Source of the DNA: Sphingobacteriales bacterium
GTDB lineage: Bacteria; Bacteroidota; Bacteroidia; Sphingobacteriales; Sphingobacteriaceae
DNA: 42,335 bases
Reading direction: 5' to 3'
Assembly: GCA_947505035.1 (NCBI GenBank)
Contig: CANNIS010000005.1
Coordinates: 1-42,335 of the forward strand
Shown here: in pieces, positions 1 to 9,395 of the stretch
How positions within the stretch are numbered: the first letter of the stretch is position 1
Layout: each line of letters starts with the position of its first letter
Notes under the pieces: generated by a model
Database searches by the model: none
The model's input: the letters and a program-made list of their open reading frames with translations, nothing else
Told to the model about the DNA's origin: nothing
Program-made: the position numbers and the translations under genes

Positions 1-98
1 AAGGGTAAAATATCTAAGAATGCAATAAACTGATCGGTCTCTGCTACTTTATAAGCAGGAATTTCGCCAGCAATAATTTTAGAAAAGATACTCAACAT
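1..98 (-). CDS. HIT-family (histidine triad) protein, N-terminal fragment
   Basis: This gene is not in the ORF track because it runs off the left edge. Reading the minus strand from the ATG at 98-96 gives about 32 residues beginning [17 protein letters not shown] and continuing with FIAFLDILP. That is the typical N-terminus of HINT-type nucleotide-binding phosphoramidate hydrolases. The diagnostic HxHxH triad would lie beyond the window and cannot be seen, so the call rests on the N-terminal signature alone. The start codon shares one base with the greA stop (TAATG), which suggests translational coupling and one transcript. Greater detail on substrate is not possible from this fragment. Confidence 0.8.
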   Translation of the reverse strand, partial: MLSIFSKIIAGEIPAYKVAETDQFIAFLDILP

Positions 99-571
99 TA
101 TCTTGAAATTTCGATGATTTCAAAATCAACATTACCACTTGGAACAGTAATAGTTACTTTGTCACCTACTGATTTGCCTAATAAGCCTTGAGCGATAGGA
201 GATTTAATGGAGATTTTTCCAGACTTCAAATCAGCTTCTTTTTCGGCAACTAATTGATAAGTCATTTCGGCTCCATTCTTCGTATTTTTTATTTTCACTT
301 TAGACAAAGCCAATACCTTAGACGCATCTAATTTTGATTCGTCAATAACACGAGCACTTCCTAAAACTTGCTCTAGTTTAGAAATTTTTAGCTCTAACAA
401 GCCTTGCGCTTCTTTAGCGGCATCGTATTCGGCGTTTTCGGACAAATCTCCTTTGTCTCTAGCTTCTGCGATTTGCTTAGAAATATTTATACGCTCTACC
501 GCTTTTAAATGCGCTACTTCTTCTTTTAATTTCTCTAATCCCTCTTGCGTAAAATAAGTTACTTCTGACAT
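98..571 (-). CDS. greA: Transcription elongation factor GreA
   Basis: GreA rescues backtracked RNA polymerase by stimulating cleavage of the 3' end of the nascent RNA through the secondary channel. The 157-residue length is normal. The N-terminal two thirds of the first 75 residues form the coiled coil, and the tip motif GDLSENAEY (around residues 41-49) supplies the acidic pair D42 and E45 that coordinates the catalytic metal. The C-terminal half has the FKBP-like fold, with the usual [10 protein letters not shown] segment. It lies 99 bases downstream of the PorV/PorQ-like gene, from which it is separated by a terminator, so it probably has its own promoter; I found no convincing one. It is coupled to the HIT gene. 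Confidence 0.97.
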   Translation of the reverse strand: MSEVTYFTQEGLEKLKEEVAHLKAVERINISKQIAEARDKGDLSENAEYDAAKEAQGLLELKISKLEQVLGSARVIDESKLDASKVLALSKVKIKNTKNGAEMTYQLVAEKEADLKSGKISIKSPIAQGLLGKSVGDKVTITVPSGNVDFEIIEISR

Positions 572-614
572 AATAAAAATTGTATTAATGAAAATCTTGT
601 TGGTGCTGATAAAA

Positions 615-650
615 TAAAAGAAGACCGCATATCAATACGGCCTTCTTTTA
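615..650 (-). terminator. Rho-independent terminator after the PorV/PorQ-like gene
   Basis: Read on the minus strand, a 13-bp stem (TAAAAGAAGGCCG with CGGTCTTCTTTTA, one G-U pair) closes a 10-base loop and is followed by four more T. The single mismatch seen on the plus strand becomes a G-U wobble in minus-strand RNA, so the hairpin fits minus-strand transcription better. It separates the receptor/cargo/barrel unit from greA. Confidence 0.8.
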
Positions 651-670
651 TAAAAAAATAAATTATAATG

Positions 671-1717
671 TTATAATGTTATACGCGCAGAAATTGCATG
701 CGTTCCATCATATACATGTGTTACTCTGTATGAATAATCAATGGCAAACGAAGCACCTTTATCATTTAAAGGCAATTCAATGGTACTACCAAAAGTCAAG
801 CCATTATAAACACTTGGAGAAGTTGACGCAAGTTCAATATTTTTCTCGCTGTTATATGCTCCTCTAAACATTAAATAATTTTTGTAACTATACTCTAATC
901 CTAAACCAATTAAATCGTTAGAAAATGAGTTAGATGTAAAATTAAACATGGGTGTTACACGATGGTCTTTTTCAAAATACAAATCGTAAGATAAGCCCAT
1001 GTTTAATAAAGAAGGAATTTGATAAGCTTGTGATTTACGGTATCCTTCTACTGCGAATGGCAAAGTAGGATCTGTAAACGTTGCCATCAAACCATCACCT
1101 TGCATTACCATGTCTGGACCAATGTTACGCAATGCAATTCCGAATTTTAATTCGTCGTTATCACCGCCGGTATATTGAATACCTGCATCTAAAGAAAATC
1201 CTGAAGAATTTAAATCTGCAATTGATTGCTGAATGCCTCTCACCAAAATACCCCCGTGAATACTGTTGGAGAATTCTTTTGAATACGCTAAAGCGAAATT
1301 CACTAATTTAGGAGAGAATTTTCCAATATTTCCTTCTGGTCTATCGTTGGTCGTTACATCGATATCACCAAAATCCATTGACATGATACTGATACCTAAT
1401 ACGCCGGATGTTCCTACTTTTTGACTCAATCCAAATGCGCTGATGTTTACATCAGAACCTTTTAACCAAGTTGTTCTAGAGAAAACTACTTCGGTGTTTT
1501 TAGTATAAGCTAATCCGCCAACGTTGACATTCATGGCTTCTACACCTTTTGCCATTGCCGTATTGATACCACCAAATCCGGCACTACGCGCCCAAGGGTT
1601 AATTAATAATTCTGTTGCGCCGCCAGTACCTGCGCGCTCGCCATTACCTGCAATTAAAATTGCAGGTAATAAAGCGCCTAATAATGTAGTACTTACTATT
1701 TTAAAAATATTTTTCAT
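671..1717 (-). CDS. PorV/PorQ-family outer-membrane protein
   Basis: This is a 348-residue predicted outer-membrane barrel of the PorV/PorQ group. The signal peptide is within MKNIFKIVSTTLLGALLPAILIAG. The mature start has the family pattern NPWARSAGFGGINTAMAKG, followed by the VNVGGLAY segment (compare GPDSRAGAMGDGGVAS and NHWNPSKFA in the porV gene of this window). Alternating amphipathic strands run to a C-terminal SARITL. PorV escorts T9SS cargo to the PorU sortase; PorQ is a related attachment-complex barrel. Which role this paralogue has cannot be told from sequence. It is the last gene of the TonB receptor / secreted protein unit, 25 bases after the secreted protein, which suggests a shuttle or anchor specific for that protein. 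Confidence 0.8.
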   Translation of the reverse strand: MKNIFKIVSTTLLGALLPAILIAGNGERAGTGGATELLINPWARSAGFGGINTAMAKGVEAMNVNVGGLAYTKNTEVVFSRTTWLKGSDVNISAFGLSQKVGTSGVLGISIMSMDFGDIDVTTNDRPEGNIGKFSPKLVNFALAYSKEFSNSIHGGILVRGIQQSIADLNSSGFSLDAGIQYTGGDNDELKFGIALRNIGPDMVMQGDGLMATFTDPTLPFAVEGYRKSQAYQIPSLLNMGLSYDLYFEKDHRVTPMFNFTSNSFSNDLIGLGLEYSYKNYLMFRGAYNSEKNIELASTSPSVYNGLTFGSTIELPLNDKGASFAIDYSYRVTHVYDGTHAISARITL

Positions 1718-1742
1718 ATCTGATTTTTAATTCGTTCAACAA

Positions 1743-4700
1743 TTAAAAGTTTGTAAAATCAACAGGTCTCATTACACCTAACCATTTCAGCGTTTTCTCG
1801 CCAATGTCGTCGCAATAAATGTGAATAATATACACACCAGTTGCAATTGGGATTCTATTTGAATTTCTTAAATCCCATTCAATACTAGTGGTAGCCGCAT
1901 CAGATTTTGTAATTCTGCGCACTAACATACCATTGGTTGTATATACTGTTACTGTTGCTTTTGCAGGTAAATTAGTAAACCTAACTTTGTTAATGTTTTT
2001 GTCTGTTTCGTAAGTTGAATATGCATAGTATGGATTAGGCACCACATTAATTAATGATAATGCATTTTTATTATCCTCTGCCTTGTTGTCGAATGCAGAT
2101 CTTACAGAATTTTGTGTATTGAACTTGTAAACTGGCACACCTGTTCCTGTTGCCTCTGTTGCGAATTTTACATATGGTTTAGAAACGCGCAACCTTACTT
2201 TTACATCTGTTGATAATAATTGCTTACCCGCTGTTAATACTGGAACCGTAACCCAATCAACCATATAGTATGCTGTTTTTTGATCTGCATAAGCTGGATT
2301 GTTCAAATCTGTTCCGTTTTTACTTAACAAATTCCACAATTGATTACAGCCATCATATGGACGACGTGTTACATATATATGGTGACGACCTCCACGATTC
2401 AAGAAACTAGTATTTGAGGTTGGATTCCATTTCATATCGGCGCCATTTTCGTCTGCTAAAGCCGAAGCTTCTGCAAAGAAAATATTTACGCGTTCTCCGT
2501 TTTCTAAGTTAATTGCATAACCAGGGAATTTACTTTTACCAATACCGTAACCAATATTGTCCTGTCTCAAATTCATTCTCTTTTCATTGTTTTTAGAAGG
2601 CTCAATGGTTCCACCAACAGATGATTCTACTACAATACATTCTGACCATTTGGTGGTATCACTGGTAAACACGATATCGTAACTTCCGATTGAATCAAAT
2701 TTATAAGCCGTACCTTTTGTTACTTGATCGAATAAAGGACTTGTTTTCTTTAAATCTGTTGAAGTTGGATTTCTTAGTAATTTATAAGGCGCCCAAGTAC
2801 CACTTAATACATTGCTGTATACTTCGTCAGGGTCTACGGTTGCATTATTTTCTATCCAACCAGCAACGGCAGGTGTTGCATTACTTGCTAATCCGCTGTA
2901 ACCTGATAGCCAATTTTTAGATTTATCTGCATAAACAATAGAGGCTTCTAAGAAGTTATTATTGTTTTCAATGGCAGTAGCTGTACCCGGAGCACTTAAA
3001 GTATTGTTTACTCTAATAGAAAAACCAAGTGGTTTTGCATTCACTAAACGAGGCAAACCGTTCGAACCTATATCGTATGTACGAATTTGTGCTGCTTGCT
3101 CATTTTCATTTAAAGTAGTACTGGTATTATAGGTAGTATCCGAAACCATTAAAGTGTCATTGGTATCATCGTTTAATAATACATAACTCTTCATGTCTGC
3201 GGTAAATTCTAAGCGGTAATTTGCTTTTTCTAAAATGGTAGGATTGTAAACATTTATAGTTACTGGTCCTTTACTTACCGCATACTTTGCTTTGGGTTTT
3301 GTTGCACCTTTTAATACACCAGAAATAATATCTGATTCTGATGTTGGATCTAAATCTAACACTGCACCGCCATTACCTGCTCCAGCAAATCTAGTCACTG
3401 CTAAGCCGTCGTCTGCGATTCCATTAATTTTTCCGTTTAAAACTTGGCGGTTAGGAATTACTTTCACCACTTTAGTACTTGTTCTAGATGGTAAATATTT
3501 GGTGAACACTGCAGAATCTGCAACTGCATATGGAATACAAATAAAGTAATAATCTTTTCCGTTAATAAATTTACCATCAAAGCTGGTCGCGAATTGATCA
3601 GTAGCTACCTCAAAGTAATGTGCCACTCCTTTGTTTTCTCCGTCAATTTCAATTTTCGCTTGCGTGCTTTGTGTATTTGAATCAAAAGATTTATTGATTA
3701 CTCTTGAAATTTTATCTTTAATATCTACTTGTAAAATTTCAATTGCTTTAGAAATATCATTTAAGTTACTTACTGAAACTGTTTGATCTTTTACTTGATA
3801 GATTCTATAACCTTGGAATTTGTAATTGTATAATTTCAAATCTTCGTTATCTAATTCTCTTGCATTGTATCTTTCGCATTTAGTAGCTCCCTCTAACATG
3901 ATTTTAATTTTCTTGTCGCCTGGAACCACTACCATATTTACTGGCTCTGGACCATTCGCTAATTTAAATGCATTGTCAAATAAAACTTGTGCTTTATCAT
4001 CGCCTACTAATACAGCCGTTACAGATGATTTATTATCGCCATTATCTGCACGACCATAAACTGCACCAATAATTACTTCATTGACTGCGCCCGGTTGTAA
4101 AGTAAATGGCCCTGAAGATTGAACCATACGTCTATCTCCTGGTGTACTCGTTTCGTCCCATGGTGCACGGCCATCTGGATCTGTTGAGCCAGGGAATGCA
4201 TATAAACAAGTATCTGTTCCACCTCTACCTGTTGCTTGGCCATAAGTTAACGGTTGCCCATCTGCCCAAAAGCCTCTTAAGTAGCGGTATAATTGATTTG
4301 CGTTTGATGGATCGGAGTTGATACCCGCTTGACCTGCATTGGTAAAGAACATAAAAGTAGACATTGGTAATTCATTTCCGTTTTCATCTTTAGGACCACG
4401 GAAATAATCGATACCAAAACATGGAGGCGTTGCACCATAACCTAAAGCACCTACTCCTCCATCTTCATCATCATTATCTGCATTGTAAGTATAACCCAAA
4501 CTTCTTCTTTTAGGAGGAAGTGGGCCCGATGGGCCGTCACTATCTACTAATGCCATGTTGCAACCTACAAAGTCATCTGATGCATTACCTAAATCTGAAT
4601 CGGTAAATACACCAAAGTAGGTTTTAAATAATGGGGTGCTTGAACGGTTATATACGGAATACTTATAGAAAGTCATATTATTTAATTCGTTCGAAGTTTT

Positions 4701-5486
4701 GAACGCAAATGCTAAAGCGTGTACTTCTAATCCAATGGGCTCGCCACCTGGATAAGCGGTATGCACGCCACCTTTATCATTGTAAACCCACCAAATCATT
4801 TGATCTGGTTTAGCACCCAATTCATTAGGATCTAAAGTTGGGTAGTCACCACTCGCTGTATTGTAAATACCGTCGCCGTCTGCATCAAAGAATGGCGCCA
4901 TAAATTGAGCTTGTCCTTTACTTGCGTCTCCGTTACCTGGCCATTTTGCAATGTTTTCTGAAACAACTCCGCTTGATACATATTCTGTAATTTCTGGACG
5001 CAATACACTGTATTGTTTATCCCATGCTTTACAATCATCTTTAGTAACCGTAGCGGTTAAAGTATCTAAGGGGCCTGGCCAAAAATCTAAACCTGTTTGA
5101 CGATAGGTTTGACCAGCGGTTTTTAATTGTTCACCACCGTCAACACCACCAAACCACAAACCTGATGCAAAAGAAGCATGAATACTTCTTACTCCTGGAT
5201 CTACTTTTGGTACTTCATATCTTGCATTTTTAGTTGCAAAAATATCCCACCACATATCTCCGCCGTTTAACAATCTACAACGCACATTGTTAACATCTAA
5301 ATCAATTTGTGAGGATGCTGGGTCGCAAATATTTGCAGCCCTCATTTGTGTGCGAGGATAAGTTGGTGTCCCCGCTCCTGGGCCTTTGTATACATCGGCC
5401 TTTACTTGTCCTACTCCTAATGCAAGTGTCAAAAAACTTGCACCAACAAAAGCAGATAGTTTATATGATATATTTTTCATTTTCAT
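1743..5486 (-). CDS. Large secreted protein with T9SS-like C-terminal sorting domain
   Basis: The protein has 1247 residues. A signal peptide is clear (MKMKNISYKLSAFVGASFLTLALGVGQVKA). The N-terminal half is rich in Asp/Gly and includes DADGDGIYN (about residue 200), which resembles calcium-binding repeats. The middle is low in recognisable domains, with beta-rich, probably Ig/fibronectin-like stretches. From about residue 1145 there is a C-terminal domain resembling a type A T9SS sorting signal: NVVPNPYYAYS, then VTVYTTNGMLVRRI, then GVYIIHIYC. It ends in an extra GEKTLKWLGVMRPVDFTNF rather than the usual short Lys-rich end. No enzyme motif was recognised, so the function is unknown. It starts 5 bases after the TonB receptor stop and precedes the PorV-family barrel. 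Confidence 0.8.
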   Translation of the reverse strand: MKMKNISYKLSAFVGASFLTLALGVGQVKADVYKGPGAGTPTYPRTQMRAANICDPASSQIDLDVNNVRCRLLNGGDMWWDIFATKNARYEVPKVDPGVRSIHASFASGLWFGGVDGGEQLKTAGQTYRQTGLDFWPGPLDTLTATVTKDDCKAWDKQYSVLRPEITEYVSSGVVSENIAKWPGNGDASKGQAQFMAPFFDADGDGIYNTASGDYPTLDPNELGAKPDQMIWWVYNDKGGVHTAYPGGEPIGLEVHALAFAFKTSNELNNMTFYKYSVYNRSSTPLFKTYFGVFTDSDLGNASDDFVGCNMALVDSDGPSGPLPPKRRSLGYTYNADNDDEDGGVGALGYGATPPCFGIDYFRGPKDENGNELPMSTFMFFTNAGQAGINSDPSNANQLYRYLRGFWADGQPLTYGQATGRGGTDTCLYAFPGSTDPDGRAPWDETSTPGDRRMVQSSGPFTLQPGAVNEVIIGAVYGRADNGDNKSSVTAVLVGDDKAQVLFDNAFKLANGPEPVNMVVVPGDKKIKIMLEGATKCERYNARELDNEDLKLYNYKFQGYRIYQVKDQTVSVSNLNDISKAIEILQVDIKDKISRVINKSFDSNTQSTQAKIEIDGENKGVAHYFEVATDQFATSFDGKFINGKDYYFICIPYAVADSAVFTKYLPSRTSTKVVKVIPNRQVLNGKINGIADDGLAVTRFAGAGNGGAVLDLDPTSESDIISGVLKGATKPKAKYAVSKGPVTINVYNPTILEKANYRLEFTADMKSYVLLNDDTNDTLMVSDTTYNTSTTLNENEQAAQIRTYDIGSNGLPRLVNAKPLGFSIRVNNTLSAPGTATAIENNNNFLEASIVYADKSKNWLSGYSGLASNATPAVAGWIENNATVDPDEVYSNVLSGTWAPYKLLRNPTSTDLKKTSPLFDQVTKGTAYKFDSIGSYDIVFTSDTTKWSECIVVESSVGGTIEPSKNNEKRMNLRQDNIGYGIGKSKFPGYAINLENGERVNIFFAEASALADENGADMKWNPTSNTSFLNRGGRHHIYVTRRPYDGCNQLWNLLSKNGTDLNNPAYADQKTAYYMVDWVTVPVLTAGKQLLSTDVKVRLRVSKPYVKFATEATGTGVPVYKFNTQNSVRSAFDNKAEDNKNALSLINVVPNPYYAYSTYETDKNINKVRFTNLPAKATVTVYTTNGMLVRRITKSDAATTSIEWDLRNSNRIPIATGVYIIHIYCDDIGEKTLKWLGVMRPVDFTNF

Positions 5487-5491
5487 TTATC

Positions 5492-8400
5492 TTAGAAGTT
5501 ATAGATTGCACCAATTCTAATTACTCTTGGTAATTTAAAGTTATCAGGATTATTCACTGCAATATGATACATGTCCATGTAAGCTTGTGGATCTTGGAAT
5601 TCAGTTAATGGTTGAACCGCTTGCGGTGAAGTTAAATAACCATCATCATCAGGTAAACCTGTAGCTGGATATAAACTTGCAATTCGTTTTGCGTTCAGAA
5701 CATTTTGAACCAACACATATAAATTTAAAGATGAACTTCTTCCTTTTCCATCGGCTGCTTTAGCAGTTAATTGAAAGTCTTTATCCATTCTTAAATCCAT
5801 ATTAATTTGCCAAGGTAAACGAGAACCATTGATCTCCCCAATTAACCTTCTGAAACGCGTATCGCCTGCAGAAAGAATATTCTGTACAATGTCTTGTGAA
5901 ATTCTTGAATATGGTGTTCCAGAACCAGCTCTAATGATAAAGTTAGAACCGAAACCTTCTAATAAACCTTTCAAAGCAGCAGGGCCATTGTAATCTGTAC
6001 CCATACCATAACGGTAATCAAGTGAAGCTACAATAGTATGTCTTTGGTCGTAATCTAATGGCAATGGAATTCTGATTGGCTCAGACTCCCCACTCGAAAT
6101 TAAATTTCCAGAAGAGGATGCATTAGAACCCGTTCCATTTGCAAACTGTAAAGTATAGGCAATGTTTGCAGATAAGTTATTGGTTCTTCTTAAATCATAC
6201 TGTAAAGTAAATCCTTTAATAGTACCAAAATCTTGGTTTTTAAAAGTAATATAAGAAGCAGGATAAGCTGTTGTAATTTGTACTTGTTGGAAGTTATCTT
6301 TTAACTCTTTATAGAAAGCGGTTAAAGTTAAGGCCGAAGTATTTCCAATTTTTTGTTTAAAACCTAACTGGTAGTTGATGGTTTTTTCTGGCGAAATATC
6401 CGGACTAACTATAGTTACATTTTGTGCACTCTTCGAATATAAATAGTAATTGATTGGATTACTGAATACGTTTGAACGAGGACGTTGTGTTAAGATGTCG
6501 TAGTTCGCAAAGAAATTTGCTTCGTCCGAAATAGGGAAAGAGAAAGCAACACGCGGCATGATTTGCGTTTGTGGCGCATAATCTTTAAAGCTATCTTTGG
6601 TTATTCTTGTATCGCCTTTATCGTTGAATGATTCTGATGTTAACCATGGCGTAACTTTACCGTCTTGTGTGCTTTTAATCGCAGTTACATCTGTAATCAT
6701 GTTACCTGCTGCATCATAGAAAACATCGCCCATTCTATAACCTCTAACACCACCGAATTGTTTATCGTTAACGTAAACCACTGCATCATCAGAAATATTA
6801 TCAGGTTTGCCGGTGATTTCTTTTGCTTTTCTAGTATCATATAAAGAGTATCTGTCTTTCAATACTTGTTGGTTGGCATCGAAACGATCGATACGCACCC
6901 CTAAACTAAAGATGACATCTTTATAAGTAAATTTATCTTGGATATAACCAGCAATGTACACTGGTCTGAATGCTCCAACCGAATTAAGTTGAGGTGTATC
7001 TGTTGTAAAGATTTCTGAGAAAGTAGGATTCTCTGTGCTTTTCAATTTCTTTCCATCATAAGAATATCCAGAATATGTAGTAAGCCGATTTTGCAATAAA
7101 AGTTCTGATCCAATGTCTGATAATTGGAAGGTAGATGGATCGTAAGCATCCACATCTAAATAGTCTCCCGCTTTTAAGCCTAATCTTTCTCTGACTATTT
7201 GTGCAAAACCAGGATCACCCACTGGAAAATCATTTGCTCTGCTCCAAGTTACGGTATCGCCCGAAACAGAAACGCCAGCAGCGTTTAAGTCGATGATTGA
7301 ATATCCTGTAGTCGCATCAACACTCAAAGCCGATTTGTCTAAAGATAAATAGCCATTAGCTTGTTGACGCATAAGAGACCATAAACCTATAGGGTTAATT
7401 CTAAATCTGCTTTCGATCCTTTGCTCGTACTCTAAACCAACTTGTATAGAGTGATTTTTAATGTCGGCAGAGGCCATCGCAGAAATTCTATATTGATCTC
7501 TTAAATTTTCTTCATAAGCATTTGCAACCGCACCTGGTTGGTTAAATAAACCACCATAAATACTTGGTGCACTGTTTCCATTTACAATACCACCTAAGCC
7601 CTGAAAGGTAGTTAAACTATTAATAGTACCCTCGCCAATTTCGCTATTGATAAATGAGTATAATGAGGAAACATAATTTGCTAAATATGGATTGGCAGAA
7701 CCTGCATTAAATAAAAATGCAGTGTCTCTAGTACCTGCATTTGTACCTGTTCCTACACTTTGGAAACGCACAGTATCTCCGTTAGAAGTTAGGACGGTAT
7801 CTGAAGAGGCAATAGCGCCGTATCTGTTTGTACGAAGTGTTTCGAATTTGCCGATATGACCATAGTTAAATAAATTTGCTTTATGGTTTGGATCTTGTTG
7901 TACACTTTGATCTCTAGAGAAATCTGCTTGTATGGTATAATATGCATTTTTCAATAAGTTTTTGCTTTCATCTTCGCCATTACTAGAGAATTTTTGAGTA
8001 TAACGACCATACACACGATAAGTATTTCTAGAAAATTCTTGGTTGTTATCAGAATTAAATAACATGTTAGTCCTGTTATATAATTTTTGATAACGGCTCG
8101 TACCAGAGAAACCAAATTTGAAAGTGTTATTTAAACTTGGTTGAAAATCTAAACTTGCATTAAAATTGATGTTACGAATTTCGTTACCATCTTGCACTTT
8201 TGATTTGTGGTCTATTTGTCCATTTTGTGTATAGTTACCATTTGGCACAGCCACAATTGGATTCGCAGATCCGGGAGTAAAATTAAAAGTTGCTGGATTT
8301 TTTCTAACAGATTCTAACCATGCAGAGTTTGCTTTCCAAGCGCCAACATAAGATGGGTTTTGATCTCTCTTACTTTCTAACTCGCCCGATAAAAAGAATC

Positions 8401-9229
8401 CTAAAATCGGTCTTTCTCCTTCTTGTCCTTTATTATGAATTAATAATGGGCCACTCAAATTTCCACTTACTAAATTATATCCGTAAGAATCTAAAAATTC
8501 AGAAGTAGCAGCTTCTACACCACCACCTAATTTTCTTGATGGCCCTTTTGTGGTGATAGTAATAATACCACCCGTTGCATCTCCGTATTGAGCAGGTACA
8601 CCACCAGTAATTACTGAAATTTGCTCTATTGCACCTTGAGGCACGCCGGTAATTCCCCTCACTTTTACACCATCAATATAATAATCGTTTGCATCATCTC
8701 TCGAACCCTTCACGATTAGGCCATCTCCTTCATCTGCTTGGTAAACACCTGCAGTTGTTGACACTAAAGAGTTAATATTTCTGGTAGGAAGTTTTACAAT
8801 TTCTTCCGCTGTTAAAGTTCCTCCTGCAGTATTGTTGTCTCTTTCAATCAAAGGTTTCGCGTAATCTGTTACGGTTACTGTTTGAATGTTAGTTACACTA
8901 GCAGCAATATCCGGATTGACATAGGTTTGTCTGTTAGCGTTAATTAAAACTCCGCTAATGATCCTTTTACTGTAGCCTATGATTTCCACGCGGACATCAT
9001 ACTTTCCTGGAGAGATTGGTTTGATAACATAGTTGCCATCAAAGTCTGTTTGTTGCGCAGCAACCTGAGTTCCATTTAACTCTACGATTACTCCTGCAAA
9101 CGGCACTCCCTCTTTAGTCTTAGCGTCTACAACCTTTCCTCTTAGTTCACCTGCACCGCTTTGCGCGACTGCCGATTGGCCAATTGTGATGGTTAACAAG
9201 ACTAAGAATGCGTAAAACTTTCTTATCAT
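5492..9229 (-). CDS. TonB-dependent outer-membrane receptor with carboxypeptidase-regulatory-like domain
   Basis: The 1245-residue protein starts with a signal peptide ending near IGQSAVAQ. Residues about 28-110 form the carboxypeptidase-regulatory-like domain (GKVVDAKTKEGVPFAGV, TDFDGNYVIKPISPGKYDV). A TonB-box-like TVTVTDYAKP follows, then the plug domain (about 140-235; TAGVYQADEGDGLIVKGSRD, YYIDGVKVRG, GGVPAQYGDATGGII). The rest is the 22-strand barrel, ending RVIRIGAIYNF with a C-terminal Phe suited to BAM recognition. Uptake substrate is unknown. There is no SusD neighbour, so this is not a SusCD glycan pair. Instead the next genes encode a large secreted protein and a PorV-family barrel, all on one strand and tightly spaced. 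Confidence 0.9.
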   Translation of the reverse strand: MIRKFYAFLVLLTITIGQSAVAQSGAGELRGKVVDAKTKEGVPFAGVIVELNGTQVAAQQTDFDGNYVIKPISPGKYDVRVEIIGYSKRIISGVLINANRQTYVNPDIAASVTNIQTVTVTDYAKPLIERDNNTAGGTLTAEEIVKLPTRNINSLVSTTAGVYQADEGDGLIVKGSRDDANDYYIDGVKVRGITGVPQGAIEQISVITGGVPAQYGDATGGIITITTKGPSRKLGGGVEAATSEFLDSYGYNLVSGNLSGPLLIHNKGQEGERPILGFFLSGELESKRDQNPSYVGAWKANSAWLESVRKNPATFNFTPGSANPIVAVPNGNYTQNGQIDHKSKVQDGNEIRNINFNASLDFQPSLNNTFKFGFSGTSRYQKLYNRTNMLFNSDNNQEFSRNTYRVYGRYTQKFSSNGEDESKNLLKNAYYTIQADFSRDQSVQQDPNHKANLFNYGHIGKFETLRTNRYGAIASSDTVLTSNGDTVRFQSVGTGTNAGTRDTAFLFNAGSANPYLANYVSSLYSFINSEIGEGTINSLTTFQGLGGIVNGNSAPSIYGGLFNQPGAVANAYEENLRDQYRISAMASADIKNHSIQVGLEYEQRIESRFRINPIGLWSLMRQQANGYLSLDKSALSVDATTGYSIIDLNAAGVSVSGDTVTWSRANDFPVGDPGFAQIVRERLGLKAGDYLDVDAYDPSTFQLSDIGSELLLQNRLTTYSGYSYDGKKLKSTENPTFSEIFTTDTPQLNSVGAFRPVYIAGYIQDKFTYKDVIFSLGVRIDRFDANQQVLKDRYSLYDTRKAKEITGKPDNISDDAVVYVNDKQFGGVRGYRMGDVFYDAAGNMITDVTAIKSTQDGKVTPWLTSESFNDKGDTRITKDSFKDYAPQTQIMPRVAFSFPISDEANFFANYDILTQRPRSNVFSNPINYYLYSKSAQNVTIVSPDISPEKTINYQLGFKQKIGNTSALTLTAFYKELKDNFQQVQITTAYPASYITFKNQDFGTIKGFTLQYDLRRTNNLSANIAYTLQFANGTGSNASSSGNLISSGESEPIRIPLPLDYDQRHTIVASLDYRYGMGTDYNGPAALKGLLEGFGSNFIIRAGSGTPYSRISQDIVQNILSAGDTRFRRLIGEINGSRLPWQINMDLRMDKDFQLTAKAADGKGRSSSLNLYVLVQNVLNAKRIASLYPATGLPDDDGYLTSPQAVQPLTEFQDPQAYMDMYHIAVNNPDNFKLPRVIRIGAIYNF

Positions 9230-9297
9230 AATGTTGATCTTAAGGTTTATTGATTTTTTAATATAAAATAAATATAATGTTATTATAATTTAAAAAA

Positions 9298-9324
9298 CAA
9301 ATTTTAGTAAGAGAAATGTTACAA
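9298..9324 (-). promoter_or_regulatory. Possible promoter of the TonB receptor unit
   Basis: On the minus strand, TAAAATTTG (one base longer than TAnnTTTG) lies 15 bases after a TTG. The match to the Bacteroidota consensus is imperfect and the DNA is very AT-rich, so this is weak. It would give a leader of about 60 bases. Confidence 0.25.
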
Positions 9325-9363
9325 TAAAAATGCAACCTTTTGAAAGTGAATTCAAATGGCATT

Positions 9364-9395
9364 AAAAATCAATTATTTAGCTGAATTTTAGCTAA
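9364..9395 (-). terminator. Weak hairpin with T run after the hydroxyacid dehydrogenase
   Basis: On the minus strand TTAGCT pairs with AGCTAA across a 7-base loop; the hairpin includes the TAG stop codon of the upstream gene. A TTTTT run follows after 8 further bases. The stem is short and AT-rich, so termination here is only possible. Confidence 0.25.

Noticed and set aside
5492-9229. SusC-type glycan uptake system
   Set aside because: The N-terminal domain and plug resemble SusC-like receptors, but no SusD lipoprotein, glycoside hydrolase or sugar regulator is nearby.
9230-9391. Riboswitch (cobalamin or thiamine type) before the TonB receptor
   Set aside because: The 162-base gap is AT-rich with no conserved riboswitch boxes or strong secondary structure.
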